Shown: piece by piece, positions 1 through 8,277 of the stretch | Position numbering within the stretch: the stretch's first letter is position 1 | How the letters are laid out: each line of letters starts with the position of its first letter | Assembly: GCA_946480055.1 (NCBI GenBank) | Contig: CAMLID010000013.1 | Location: 1-64,000 of the forward strand | Reading direction: 5' to 3' | DNA from: an uncultured Lysobacter sp. | Lineage (GTDB): Bacteria; Pseudomonadota; Gammaproteobacteria; Xanthomonadales; Xanthomonadaceae | DNA: 64,000 nucleotides | Position numbers and translations under genes: made by a program | Notes under the pieces: generated by a model | Told to the model about the DNA's origin: nothing | Seen by the model: only the letters and a program-made list of their open reading frames with translations | Database searches by the model: none

Positions 1-869
1 GGCAGATGCCGGAACTGATCGAGCGCGGCCACATCTACATCGGCCTGCCGCCGCTGTACAAGATCAAGCAGGGCAAGAACGAGCTCTACCTCAAGGACGA
101 CGCGGCGCTGGACGCCTACTTGGCCAGCAACGCGGTCGAAGGCGCCTCGCTGATTCCGGCCGCCAACGAACCGCCGATCGAAGGCGCCGCGCTGGAGAAG
201 CTGCTGCTGGCCTACGCCGGCGCGCGCGAAGTGATCGCGCGCAACGCGCACCGCTACGATCCGGCCGTGCTCGAAGCGCTGCTCGACTTCACTCCGCTCG
301 ACAGCGAGCACCTGCTCGCCAACGTCGACGAGCGCCACGAACTCGACGCGCTGGAAAAGCGCCTCAACCGCACCGGGCTGGGCAAGCCGCGCTACTCGCT
401 GCAGCTGCACAACGCCAACGAGAGCCGTCAGGCCGCGTTGCTGGTCACGCGCAACCACATGGGCCAGGAACTGACCCAGGTGCTGCCGCTGTCGGCGTTC
501 GCCGGCGGCGAGCTGCGTGCGCTGCGCGAAGCCGCGCAGCAGCTGCACGGGTTGATTCGCGAAGGCGCGCAGATCCTGCGCGGCAACCGCGCCCAGCCGG
601 TGCAGAGCTTCGTCGAAGCGCAGGCGTGGCTGCTCGAGGAAGCCAAGAAGGGCCGCGCGATCCAGCGCTTCAAGGGCCTGGGCGAAATGAATCCCGAGCA
701 GCTGTGGGACACCACGGTCAATCCGGAGACGCGCCGCCTGTTGCAGGTGCGGATCGAAGACGCGGTCGCCGCCGACCAGATCTTCAGCACCCTGATGGGC
801 GACGTGGTCGAACCGCGCCGCAACTTCATCGAGGACAACGCGCTCAAGGTCGCCAACCTCGACGTCTGA
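1..869 (+). CDS. gyrB: DNA gyrase subunit B, C-terminal part (5' end outside window)
   Basis: This is the last ~289 residues of the ATPase subunit of DNA gyrase, which introduces negative supercoils as GyrA2B2. The first complete codon is at base 3 (Gln, then [13 protein letters not shown], the PP-LYK segment of the TOPRIM/C-terminal region). The middle holds the extra helical insert typical of gammaproteobacterial GyrB. The end shows the conserved [19 protein letters not shown] motif and a terminal ALKVANLDV. The RFKGLGEMN motif distinguishes gyrase/topo IV B subunits, and the tail matches GyrB rather than ParE. The start codon and ATPase domain lie upstream of the window. The next gene begins 11 bases later. 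Confidence 0.97.
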   Translation, partial: QMPELIERGHIYIGLPPLYKIKQGKNELYLKDDAALDAYLASNAVEGASLIPAANEPPIEGAALEKLLLAYAGAREVIARNAHRYDPAVLEALLDFTPLDSEHLLANVDERHELDALEKRLNRTGLGKPRYSLQLHNANESRQAALLVTRNHMGQELTQVLPLSAFAGGELRALREAAQQLHGLIREGAQILRGNRAQPVQSFVEAQAWLLEEAKKGRAIQRFKGLGEMNPEQLWDTTVNPETRRLLQVRIEDAVAADQIFSTLMGDVVEPRRNFIEDNALKVANLDV

Positions 870-879
870 TCGACGCACG

Positions 880-1722
880 ATGCCGGCCTCCGAGCCCGCA
901 AGCGCCGCCACCGCGACGCTCGCCCCGCCGCCGCTGGCGGCGGCCGTCCCACCGCCGCGCCTGCGCGCCGTGCTCGGCCACGCCGCGCTCGACTTCGCCA
1001 TCGCCGTGGCGATCGTGCTGGCGCTGAGCATGATCACGATGATGGCCTGGGCGTTCGCGCGCGGCCTCGAGATCGCCATGCGCCAGCCCGGTTCGGCCGC
1101 CGGCGACGCCCTGCAGGCGATCGGCCAGCCCGGCGCGTTCGCTCAGCTGAGCATGGGCCTGGTCGCGGTAGGCGGCGCCGCTATGGCCGTCTACCTGCTG
1201 CGCCGCCGCGCCGGGCGCGAGGAACGCGCCGCCTCCCAGCGCGCCGCACGCCGCCCCGCGACCTGGGGCTGGGCCCTGGGCGTGGGTCTGGCCGCATTCG
1301 GCCTCAGCGCCGCGCTGAGCTGGATCGGCGAGCAGCTCGGCATCGAACCCGTCCCCAGCAACGTCCAGATAATCCAGGCCGCCCTGCGCAGCCAACTCGC
1401 CCTGACCCTGCTGTTCGCGGTCGTGGCCGCGCCGGCCTACGAAGAACTGCTGTTCCGGCGCGTCCTGTTCGGCCGTTTCTGGGCCGCCGGCCTGCCTGGG
1501 CTGGGGATCGTGCTGAGTAGCCTGGCCTTCGCCCTGATACACGAACTGCCCGGCCTGAGCGGCAACGGACCCGGCGCGATCGCCCTGCTGTGGCTGACCT
1601 ACGCCGCGATCGGCGCCTCCTTCGCCTGGGTCTACCGCCGTACCGGCACGCTCTGGGCACCCATAGCCGCGCATGGAATCAACAATCTGTTCGCCTGCGC
1701 CCTGCTCTATCTGCACACCTGA
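880..1722 (+). CDS. CPBP family intramembrane metalloprotease
   Basis: A 280-residue polytopic membrane protein of the CPBP (Abi/CAAX prenyl protease 2-like) family. The catalytic signature is visible: EELLFRR (the EExxxR motif, about residue 187), then ALIHELPG with the second-motif histidine, then HGINN near the C-terminus (HxxxN). An Ala/Pro-rich N-terminal tail of about 25 residues precedes the first membrane segment. The physiological substrate cannot be told; bacterial members range from bacteriocin self-immunity to protein processing. It directly follows gyrB and precedes an M48 peptidase gene, an arrangement I associate with Xanthomonadaceae. Confidence 0.88.
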   Translation: MPASEPASAATATLAPPPLAAAVPPPRLRAVLGHAALDFAIAVAIVLALSMITMMAWAFARGLEIAMRQPGSAAGDALQAIGQPGAFAQLSMGLVAVGGAAMAVYLLRRRAGREERAASQRAARRPATWGWALGVGLAAFGLSAALSWIGEQLGIEPVPSNVQIIQAALRSQLALTLLFAVVAAPAYEELLFRRVLFGRFWAAGLPGLGIVLSSLAFALIHELPGLSGNGPGAIALLWLTYAAIGASFAWVYRRTGTLWAPIAAHGINNLFACALLYLHT

Positions 1723-1803
1723 GCCACCGGTTCGTCGGGATTGACGAAAAGTTAATCCTGACCGGTCTACAACGCGGTCATACGTCTGGGGAATCGCATA
1801 CAA

Positions 1804-2607
1804 GTGAAGCGTCTACTGCTCGGTGTCTCGATCGCGCTGATCGTGACCGCCTGCGCCACCACGACCTCGCCCACCGGGCGCCGCCAGAGCGTGGGTGCGG
1901 TGTCGCAGGAACAGCTCAATCAGATGGGCGCGCAAGCCTTCATCGACGCCAAGTCAAAGGGCAAACTCAGCACAGATTCCCGCCAGAACGGGTATGTTCG
2001 CTGCGTGGTCGACTCGGTGACCCGCCAGCTGCCGGCCGGCTGGCAGGCGCAATGGGACGTCGCGGTGTTCGTCGACAGCTCGCCCAACGCCTTCGCCCTG
2101 CCGGGCGGCAAGGTCGGCGTCAACACCGGCATCTTCAGCGTCGCCAAGAACCAGGACCAGCTGGCGGCGGTGATCGCCCACGAAATCGGCCACGTGGTCT
2201 CGCGCCACCACGACGAGCGCATCACCCGCCAGATGACCGCGCAGACCGGCCTGAGCATCGCCGGCGCCCTGCTCGGCTCGCGCTACGGCGAGGGCGCGGC
2301 CAGCGCCACCAACCAGCTCGGCGGCGCCGCGGTCCAGGGCCTGTTCCTGCTGCCCGGCTCGCGCACCCAGGAAAGCGAGGCCGACGTCGTCGGCCAGCAG
2401 CTGATGGCCCAGGCCGGCTTCGATCCGCAGCAGGCGGTCAACCTGTGGCAGAACATGATCGCCGCCAGCAGCAGCCGACCCCCGCAGTGGCTGTCGACCC
2501 ATCCGGACCCGCAGTCGCGCATCCAGGAACTGCGCGCCCGCGCCGGCGGGCTCATGCCGGTGTACCAGCAGGCCCGTTCTGCCGGCCGTACGCCCAAGTG
2601 TGGATGA
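1804..2607 (+). CDS. M48 family metallopeptidase, lipoprotein
   Basis: A 267-residue zinc metalloprotease of the M48 (Ste24/HtpX/LoiP/BepA-like) family. The GTG start gives a signal peptide with lipobox LIVTAC, so the mature protein is probably lipid-anchored in the envelope. The zinc motif is AHEIGHVVSRHH (HExxH), with the third ligand Glu in ESEADVVG. PPQWLSTHPDPQSRI near the end is the usual M48 C-terminal signature. Such periplasmic M48 proteins usually perform outer-membrane protein quality control. It follows the CPBP gene after 81 bases and probably has its own promoter. Confidence 0.9.
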   Translation: MKRLLLGVSIALIVTACATTTSPTGRRQSVGAVSQEQLNQMGAQAFIDAKSKGKLSTDSRQNGYVRCVVDSVTRQLPAGWQAQWDVAVFVDSSPNAFALPGGKVGVNTGIFSVAKNQDQLAAVIAHEIGHVVSRHHDERITRQMTAQTGLSIAGALLGSRYGEGAASATNQLGGAAVQGLFLLPGSRTQESEADVVGQQLMAQAGFDPQQAVNLWQNMIAASSSRPPQWLSTHPDPQSRIQELRARAGGLMPVYQQARSAGRTPKCG

Positions 2608-2727
2608 ACGCTACGCATTGAAGACAGCAAAACCCCGTATCGCGCCGCCCCGCGTTTCTGTTAGCGTGACGGCCCCCCGGCCCTGCGGCCATCGACCCCG
2701 CACACGCGGCAGCTGATTGAGGTGAAC

Positions 2728-3957
2728 ATGAACAAGCTCCCCACCCGCCACCGCACCGTGCTGACGGCCGCCATCGGCGCCGTGCTTGCGCTGGGCTCGA
2801 TCGCCCAGGTTCACGCGCAGTCGGCGATGGACCGGGCCGAGGAGCGCCGTCAGCGCCATGGCGAGAAGAAGGAAGACAAGAAGGCTTCCGCCGCCGCGTC
2901 CAAGGTCGACTACCCCAACGCCACCCGTCAGCAGCCCGACGCCAAGGCCTCGGCCAAGGTCACGCCCAAGCTGAAGAAGATGATGGACCTGTACGACGCC
3001 GATAAGGGCAGCGAAGCGCGCGCCATCGCCGACGAGGTCATCGCCAACTCCGCCGCCAACGCCTACGACCACGCCTTCGCCGCGCAGATCGCCGCGCAGC
3101 TGGCCTACGACGCCGACGACACCGCCGCCGCCATCGCCTATTTGAACAAGGCTCTGGAATTCAACGGCCTGGACAACAACGGCCACTACAGCTCCATGTT
3201 CATGCTGGCCCAGCTGCAGTTGCAGGAAGACAAGTACGCCGAGTCGCTCGCCACCATGGACCGCTTCCTGAGCGAGACCAAGAGCACCAAGCCCGAGCAC
3301 CTGATCGTCAAGGGCAACGCCCTGTACCGTCTGGAGCGCTACGCCGACGCGTCCAAGATCATCAAGCAGGCCATCGACGCCTCGCCCGAGCCCAAGTCCG
3401 ACTGGCAGCAGCTGCTGATGGCGTCCTACGCCGAATCCGGCCAGACCGGCGAAGCGACCAAGATGGCCGAAGCCGTCGCTTCCAAGAACCCCACCGACAA
3501 GCGCGCCCAGCTCAACCTGGTCGCGACCTACCTGCAGGCCGACCAGTACGACAAGGCCGCAGTGGTGCTGGAGAAGCTGCGCGCCGCCGGCCAGCTCAAC
3601 GAAGACAAGGACTACCGCCAGCTCTACTCGACCTACCTGCAGATCGACGGTAACGAGAAGAAGGCCGCGGACGTCATCAACGAAGGCCTGACCAAGGGCA
3701 TCTTGAAGCCGGATTTCCAGGCTTACCTGGCCCTGGCCCAGTCCTACTACTTCTCCGACCAGGTGAACCCGTCGATCGAGGCGTACAAGAAAGCCGCCCC
3801 GCTCGCACCCGACGGCGAGACCTACCTCAATCTCGCACGCGTTTTGTGGCAGGAAGACCGCATTCCAGAGGCCAAGGAAGCCGCCAAGCAGGCGATCGCC
3901 AAGGGCGTGAAGAAGCCCGACGACGCCAAGAAGATCATCGCGCTGCCGGGTAAATAA
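2728..3957 (+). CDS. Exported tetratricopeptide-repeat protein
   Basis: A 409-residue protein with a clear signal peptide (MNKLPTRHRT then a hydrophobic stretch ending VHAQS) and a charged Lys/Glu-rich linker. The rest is alpha-helical TPR/Sel1-like repeats, e.g. YADASKIIKQAIDASP and NPSIEAYKKAAPLAPDG. I chose the ATG at 2728; an in-frame GTG six bases upstream sits in the Shine-Dalgarno region. It is likely a periplasmic scaffold. It lies immediately upstream of tonB-exbB-exbD on the same strand, so a supporting role in TonB-dependent uptake is plausible but inferred only from position. Confidence 0.85.
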   Translation: MNKLPTRHRTVLTAAIGAVLALGSIAQVHAQSAMDRAEERRQRHGEKKEDKKASAAASKVDYPNATRQQPDAKASAKVTPKLKKMMDLYDADKGSEARAIADEVIANSAANAYDHAFAAQIAAQLAYDADDTAAAIAYLNKALEFNGLDNNGHYSSMFMLAQLQLQEDKYAESLATMDRFLSETKSTKPEHLIVKGNALYRLERYADASKIIKQAIDASPEPKSDWQQLLMASYAESGQTGEATKMAEAVASKNPTDKRAQLNLVATYLQADQYDKAAVVLEKLRAAGQLNEDKDYRQLYSTYLQIDGNEKKAADVINEGLTKGILKPDFQAYLALAQSYYFSDQVNPSIEAYKKAAPLAPDGETYLNLARVLWQEDRIPEAKEAAKQAIAKGVKKPDDAKKIIALPGK

Positions 3958-3978
3958 TCGGCACTCGATAGGCAAATC

Positions 3979-3998
3979 CGCCCTTGGAACCTAGGGCG
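3979..3998 (+). terminator. Weak hairpin after the TPR gene
   Basis: CGCCCT (3979-3984) can pair with AGGGCG (3993-3998) across an 8-base loop. No T-run follows, so it would be at best a weak or Rho-assisted terminator between the TPR gene and tonB. Confidence 0.3.
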
Positions 3999-4014
3999 TG
4001 GTTTGGTATATGCT
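3984..4014 (+). promoter_or_regulatory. tonB: Possible sigma-70 promoter for tonB operon
   Basis: TTGGAA at 3984-3989 is followed after 17 bases by TATATG (overlapping TATGCT at 4009-4014) in an AT-richer patch about 90 bases before the tonB start. It overlaps the weak hairpin. I see no convincing Fur box, although tonB operons are commonly iron-regulated. Confidence 0.35.
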
Positions 4015-4103
4015 AGGAGGTTCGCGCGACTGGAAACGGTTGCACGAACCGAACGACGGCCCGCGGCGCCCTTGCGTCCGGAAACACTTCCCGAGCTGAC
4101 GGC

Positions 4104-4775
4104 ATGACGCAAGACCTCGAAATCCACGCTAAGAAAGATGACGACCGCGAAGGGCTGAACTGGGCACGTATCGCCGGTATCACCTCCGCGATCGCCGTGC
4201 ATGTCGCGGCGCTGCTCTTGCTGCTCGCGCCGATGGCGCCGCCGGCAACCGAAAAGGCGGAAGAGCAAGTCACCGTCGTTAACCTGATCAAGCCGCCGCC
4301 GCCGCCCCCGCCGCCGCCGCCGCCGCCGCCGGAACCGCCGCCGCCGCAGCAGATCCGTCAGCTGGCCGCGCCGCAGCCGACGCCGCTGCCGCCGCCGCCG
4401 GAAGAGCCGCCGGTCGTGTTCGACGACCCGGCACCGACCGACATCGTCGCCGAACCGCCGTCGCCTCCGGCTCCGCCGGCTCCGGCCACGACGATCAGCT
4501 CCGGCGTCGATCCGTCGTCCAAGCGCCTCAATCCGCCGAAATACCCGCCGACCGAAGCGCGTCAGGGCGTGGGCGGCACCGTGGTCCTGGTCATCAGCAT
4601 TGATGCCTCGGGCAACGTGCTCGACGTCTCCGTCGAGAAATCCAGCCGTAACCGCAACCTCGACCGCGCCGCCATGGATGCCGCACGGAAGTGGAAGTTC
4701 AACCCCGAGATGCGCAACGGCGTGGGCGTGCCCAGCAAGGTTCGCGTCCCGGTCGATTTCGTCCCGCCGAACTGA
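4104..4775 (+). CDS. tonB: Energy transducer TonB
   Basis: A 223-residue TonB: a short cytoplasmic N-terminus, one membrane anchor (about residues 29-48, IAVHVAALLLLLAP), and a periplasm-spanning proline-rich region that contains an unbroken run of 13 prolines and many further PP pairs. It ends in the TonB C-terminal domain, which starts near PPKYPPTEARQG, with the characteristic AMDAARKWKFNP helix. It carries proton-motive energy from ExbB/ExbD to outer-membrane TonB-dependent receptors. First gene of the tonB-exbB-exbD-exbD operon; exbB begins 74 bases downstream. Confidence 0.95.
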   Translation: MTQDLEIHAKKDDDREGLNWARIAGITSAIAVHVAALLLLLAPMAPPATEKAEEQVTVVNLIKPPPPPPPPPPPPPEPPPPQQIRQLAAPQPTPLPPPPEEPPVVFDDPAPTDIVAEPPSPPAPPAPATTISSGVDPSSKRLNPPKYPPTEARQGVGGTVVLVISIDASGNVLDVSVEKSSRNRNLDRAAMDAARKWKFNPEMRNGVGVPSKVRVPVDFVPPN

Positions 4776-4849
4776 TCGGGTTCGCGAGACGGTTGTAACG
4801 CACCACGTACTACTTCTTTCCTTATCCACGACATTCAAAGGTAAGCGTC

Positions 4850-5602
4850 ATGCTGCAGGAAACCACCACCGCTGCTACTGCCGGGGGCTCCAACGCCGAA
4901 GCCCTCCAGCAGATGAGCTTTGCCCATCTGTTGCAAAACTTCGACCTGGTCGGCTGGGTCGTGTTCCTCACGCTCGCGATCATGTCGATCCTGTCGGTCT
5001 ACTGGATCGTCGTGAACTTCGTGAAGAACCTGCGTCTTCGCGGCAGTTCCGACCGCGTCGTCAGCACGTTCTGGGAAACCCCCAACGCGCAGGACGCCAT
5101 CCGCTTCATGGAAGAGCAGTCGCGTAGCGAGCCGTTCTCCAAGATCGCGCTCGATGCCGCCCAGGCTGCCGCTCACCACCAGCGCCACGAAGGTTCGCGC
5201 CTGGTCGAGTCGCTCAACCGTTCCGAGTTCGTCGATCGCGCCCTGCGTCAGGGTGTGACCCGCGAGAGCTCGCGTCTGGAAAGCGGCCTGACCGTGCTCG
5301 CCACCGTGGGTTCGACCGCGCCGTTCGTCGGTCTGCTCGGCACCGTGTGGGGCATCTACCACGCCCTGATCAAGATCGGTGCGACCGGCCAGGCTTCGAT
5401 CGACGCCGTCGCCGGCCCGGTCGGCGAGGCGCTGATCATGACCGCCATCGGTCTGTTCGTCGCCATCCCGGCGGTGCTCGCGTACAACTTCTTCGTGCGC
5501 CTGAACCGCGTTACGAACAACAAGTTCGATACGTTCGCGCACGACCTGCACGACTTCTTCGCTACCGGTTCGCGCGTCGGCGAACTGGCCGCCAAGCGCT
5601 AA
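4850..5602 (+). CDS. exbB: Biopolymer transport protein ExbB (MotA/TolQ/ExbB proton channel)
   Basis: A 250-residue inner-membrane protein with three membrane segments: around VGWVVFLTLAIMSILSVYWI, then STAPFVGLLGTVWGIYHAL and IGLFVAIPAVLAYNFFVR. The GLLGTVWG motif and the following helices are the hallmark of the MotA/TolQ/ExbB family. ExbB pentamers form the proton channel that powers TonB. It lies between tonB and two exbD genes on the same strand, which separates it from TolQ, whose neighbours would be tolR/tolA/tolB. Confidence 0.95.
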   Translation: MLQETTTAATAGGSNAEALQQMSFAHLLQNFDLVGWVVFLTLAIMSILSVYWIVVNFVKNLRLRGSSDRVVSTFWETPNAQDAIRFMEEQSRSEPFSKIALDAAQAAAHHQRHEGSRLVESLNRSEFVDRALRQGVTRESSRLESGLTVLATVGSTAPFVGLLGTVWGIYHALIKIGATGQASIDAVAGPVGEALIMTAIGLFVAIPAVLAYNFFVRLNRVTNNKFDTFAHDLHDFFATGSRVGELAAKR

Positions 5603-5653
5603 GTCGCCTAACCGCGACGTCTTCACCTTACTTGTAGTAGTTGGAGTTCGGAC

Positions 5654-6073
5654 ATGGCCTTCAGTACAGACAGCGACAGCGGCGGCCCGATGGCACAGAT
5701 CAACGTCACGCCCCTCGTGGACGTGATGCTGGTGCTGCTGATCATCTTCATGATCACGGCGCCTCTGATGTCGCATAAGGTCAAGGTCGAGTTGCCCGAA
5801 GCCACCCTCAACAGGCCTGCGGATCAAGCGCCTGCGACGCAGCCGATCACTCTGGCGGTCAAGGAAGACGGTTCGTTGTTCTGGAACGACGAACCGATCA
5901 CCAAGGACCTGCTCGAGAGCCGGCTGTCGATCGAGGCTCAGAAGACGCCGCAACCGCAGATCAACGTCCGCGGTGACAAGACGACCAAGTACCGCATCGT
6001 GCAAGACGTGGTGAAGATTGCGCAGGGCCAAGGCATGCGTAAGGTCGGCTTCGTAGCGATCAAAGAACGCTAA
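5654..6073 (+). CDS. exbD: Biopolymer transport protein ExbD (first copy)
   Basis: A 139-residue ExbD/TolR protein: a short cytoplasmic tail, a single membrane helix containing the essential aspartate ([18 protein letters not shown]) and a periplasmic domain ending VGFVAIKER. The aspartate of PLVDVML is the proton-relay residue of the family. It starts 51 bases after exbB and 18 bases before a second exbD. Paired exbD genes are known from Xanthomonas, where exbD2 is not needed for iron uptake but affects other traits. Confidence 0.94.
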   Translation: MAFSTDSDSGGPMAQINVTPLVDVMLVLLIIFMITAPLMSHKVKVELPEATLNRPADQAPATQPITLAVKEDGSLFWNDEPITKDLLESRLSIEAQKTPQPQINVRGDKTTKYRIVQDVVKIAQGQGMRKVGFVAIKER

Positions 6074-6091
6074 GGCAAACGGAGACTATTT

Positions 6092-6508
6092 ATGGCTTTC
6101 AGTTCCGGCTCCGGTGCAGGCGCTCCGATGGCTGACATCAACGTCACGCCCCTGGTGGACGTGATGCTGGTGCTGCTGATCATCTTCATGGTGACGGCGC
6201 CCGTGATGTCTTATCCGATCGAAGTGAACCTGCCGCAGCGCACGACCACTCCGCCGCCTCCGACTCCGCCGAAGGAGCCGATCCGCCTGCGGATCGACGC
6301 TTCGGGTCAGGTCTTCTGGAACGACACGCCGCAACCGATCACGGCGCTCCAGAGCATGATGGAAGTCGAAGTCCAGCGTGAGCCCACCAACCAGCCGATG
6401 CTGGAGATCGACGTCAGCACCGATGCCGATTACGGCATCCTCGCCAAGGTGCTGGCGAAAGCAAAGAACGCCAATATGGAAAAGATCGGCTTCGTGCAGA
6501 ACGACTGA
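6092..6508 (+). CDS. Biopolymer transport protein ExbD (second copy)
   Basis: A 138-residue paralogue of the preceding protein with the same membrane helix ([19 protein letters not shown]), including the proton-relay aspartate, and a different periplasmic part rich in Pro/Thr after the helix ([13 protein letters not shown]). It corresponds in position to exbD2 of Xanthomonas. It is last in the tonB operon: a strong intrinsic terminator begins 32 bases after its stop codon. Confidence 0.93.
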   Translation: MAFSSGSGAGAPMADINVTPLVDVMLVLLIIFMVTAPVMSYPIEVNLPQRTTTPPPPTPPKEPIRLRIDASGQVFWNDTPQPITALQSMMEVEVQREPTNQPMLEIDVSTDADYGILAKVLAKAKNANMEKIGFVQND

Positions 6509-6540
6509 CCGATCGACAAGTTTGACGCTTACCGTCGTGA

Positions 6541-6569
6541 AAACGCCGCCTCCGGGCGGCGTTTTTTTT
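6541..6569 (+). terminator. Rho-independent terminator of tonB-exbB-exbD-exbD
   Basis: The stem arm 6541-6550 (AAACGCCGCC) pairs with 6555-6564 (GGCGGCGTTT) around a TCCG tetraloop, directly followed by a T-run to 6569. This is the clearest intrinsic terminator in the window. Confidence 0.9.
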
Positions 6570-6639
6570 GCGCCCTTGCCAGCCGGGCGGGAACCGGTTT
6601 AGCGTGGAACCGGGCATCCCGCCCAGTGGGGGTAGTGCA

Positions 6640-7050
6640 ATGGCCGTCTCCGCGTATTTCGATTCCCCGTCCCGTAACGACGCCCGCGCCGTCGCCGAGA
6701 TCAACATCACTCCGCTGGTCGACGTGATGCTGGTGCTGTTGGTGATCTTCATGGTGTCCGCGCCGGTGATGACAGGCACCTTGAAGCTGACCCTGCCCGG
6801 GGTCACCAAGCCTCAGGATCAAGTGCCGCCACCGCGCGTGCAGTTGTCCGTCCAGGCGGACGGCAGCTATGTGCTCGATGGCCAGGCCGTCGCGGCGAGC
6901 TCGCTGCGCGACGCGCTCGACACCCTGGCCGGCCGCGCTCCGCGGACCGTGCTGGAGATCGCGGCCAATGCCGACGCCGACTACCAGGGCTTCGCCACCG
7001 CAGTATCCGCGGCCCAGGACAGCGGTCTGAAGAACATCGCCCTGCAGTGA
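6640..7050 (+). CDS. Third ExbD/TolR family protein
   Basis: A 136-residue ExbD/TolR protein with the family helix [19 protein letters not shown], including the proton-relay aspartate, and a periplasmic domain ending SGLKNIALQ. I chose the ATG at 6640 because a purine-rich site (GTGGGGG) precedes it by about ten bases and the family N-terminus begins there. It is separated from the tonB operon by an intrinsic terminator, so it is probably transcribed independently. It may feed a different TonB/TolQ complex; no partner exbB lies beside it. Confidence 0.9.
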   Translation: MAVSAYFDSPSRNDARAVAEINITPLVDVMLVLLVIFMVSAPVMTGTLKLTLPGVTKPQDQVPPPRVQLSVQADGSYVLDGQAVAASSLRDALDTLAGRAPRTVLEIAANADADYQGFATAVSAAQDSGLKNIALQ

Positions 7051-7075
7051 TCGCGGCGCGAGCGCGCGGTGCGGC

Positions 7076-7819
7076 CTACAGCAGTCGCAGGTAGGCCCGC
7101 ACCGTCGCGTCCAGGCCCGCGTACAGGGCCTCGCCGATCAGGGCGTGGCCGATCGACACTTCCAGCACCTGCGGCACCGCGCGCAGGAACTCGCCCAGAT
7201 TGGCCTGGCTGAGGTCGTGGCCGGCGTTGACACCCAGGCCGGCGGCCTGCGCGCGCCGGGCGGCATCGGCGAACAGCGTCAGGGCCGCGCCGGCGTCGCC
7301 GCCCGCATGCGCCGCGGCGTAAGGGCCGGTGTAGAGCTCGACACGGTCGGCGCCGATCGCGGCAGCGATCTCGAAGCCGTCGGAACCGGCATCGGCGAAC
7401 ACGCTGACCCGGCAGCCCAGGGCCTTGAGTTCGCCGATCAGCGGCCGCAGCGATTCGCCGTCGCGGCGGAAATCGAAACCGTGGTCCGAAGTCAGTTGGC
7501 CGTCGCTGTCCGGCACCAGGGTCGCCTGCGCCGGCCGCGCCTGAGCGCACAGGGCGAGAAAGCCCGGATAGCCTGCGCGCGGCGGGGCGAAGGGATTGCC
7601 TTCCAGATTGAATTCGACCGCGCGCTCGCGGGTGAGCTGTGCCAGCGCCATCACGTCGTAGTCGCGGATGTGGCGCGCGTCGGGACGCGGATGCACGGTG
7701 ATGCCGTGGGCGCCGGCATCGAGGCAGGCATGCGCGGCGCCGACCACGTCCGGGTCGGCGCCGCCGCGCGAATTGCGCAGCACGGCGATCTTGTTGACGT
7801 TGACGCTGAGTACGGTCAT
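7076..7819 (-). CDS. pdxJ: Pyridoxine 5'-phosphate synthase
   Basis: A 247-residue PdxJ, a cytoplasmic TIM-barrel enzyme condensing 1-deoxy-D-xylulose 5-phosphate with 3-amino-2-oxopropyl phosphate in the DXP-dependent vitamin B6 pathway. Features visible: N-terminal [15 protein letters not shown], the [12 protein letters not shown] active-site segment, [17 protein letters not shown], and the C-terminal [16 protein letters not shown] phosphate-binding segment. Length is normal. It is convergent with the third exbD, with 25 bases between stop codons. Confidence 0.95.
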   Translation of the reverse strand: MTVLSVNVNKIAVLRNSRGGADPDVVGAAHACLDAGAHGITVHPRPDARHIRDYDVMALAQLTRERAVEFNLEGNPFAPPRAGYPGFLALCAQARPAQATLVPDSDGQLTSDHGFDFRRDGESLRPLIGELKALGCRVSVFADAGSDGFEIAAAIGADRVELYTGPYAAAHAGGDAGAALTLFADAARRAQAAGLGVNAGHDLSQANLGEFLRAVPQVLEVSIGHALIGEALYAGLDATVRAYLRLL

Positions 7820-7873
7820 CCGCGCAGTCTAGGGCGCAGCGACCGGTTTCCCAAGCCTGCGTCGAACCAAGCC

Positions 7874-8152
7874 TCAGCGCTGCTGCTGCGGCTCCGACGA
7901 CGACGGCTGCTGCGACGATGCGGCGAGCTTGCGCGCCTCGGCCTGCTCACGCAGGCGGCGCAGCTCGGCCGGGTCCAGCATCATGCCCTCGTCGCGGCTC
8001 TGGCTGCCGATGCGCGCGGCCACCAGGCCCAGCACCCAGGCCAGGAAAAAGCCCAGCGAAGCCAGCAGGCAGACCACGAGCAGCACGCCCGAGGAGGTCT
8101 TGAAAGCGATTACGAGCGCGGCCAGGGCCAGCAGCAGAAACAGCCAATACAT
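7874..8152 (-). CDS. Small membrane protein, unknown function
   Basis: A 92-residue protein with two hydrophobic segments (about residues 2-17 and 23-45) separated by a short turn, then a charged, predicted helical tail (LRRLREQAEARKLAASSQQ) ending in a Ser/Gln/Pro-rich stretch. I do not recognise the family. It lies between pdxJ and the cardiolipin synthase gene on the same strand. The reading frame is convincing by third-position GC and a plausible ATG. Confidence 0.7.
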   Translation of the reverse strand: MYWLFLLLALAALVIAFKTSSGVLLVVCLLASLGFFLAWVLGLVAARIGSQSRDEGMMLDPAELRRLREQAEARKLAASSQQPSSSEPQQQR

Positions 8153-8277
8153 GGCGGCGATGCTCCCGTCGGTAGGTGGTTCAGTCGCCGCGAGTGTAGC
8201 GCGCCGGTCGCCGGGCTACAGCCCGATGACGGTGCCGCGACGACCGCCCGTCGTACGCGACGTGACCCAGTGCGCGT

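Noticed and set aside
844..1803. Long open frames antisense to gyrB/CPBP and throughout the window (e.g. 23623-24616, 26745-28907)
   Set aside because: High GC opens antisense frames; these are Arg/Gly/Ala/His-rich with no domain and lie over well-recognised genes.
4300..4345. Proline codon run in tonB as a sequencing or slippage artefact
   Set aside because: Reading frame stays open into a normal TonB C-terminal domain; Pro-rich linkers are the family norm.
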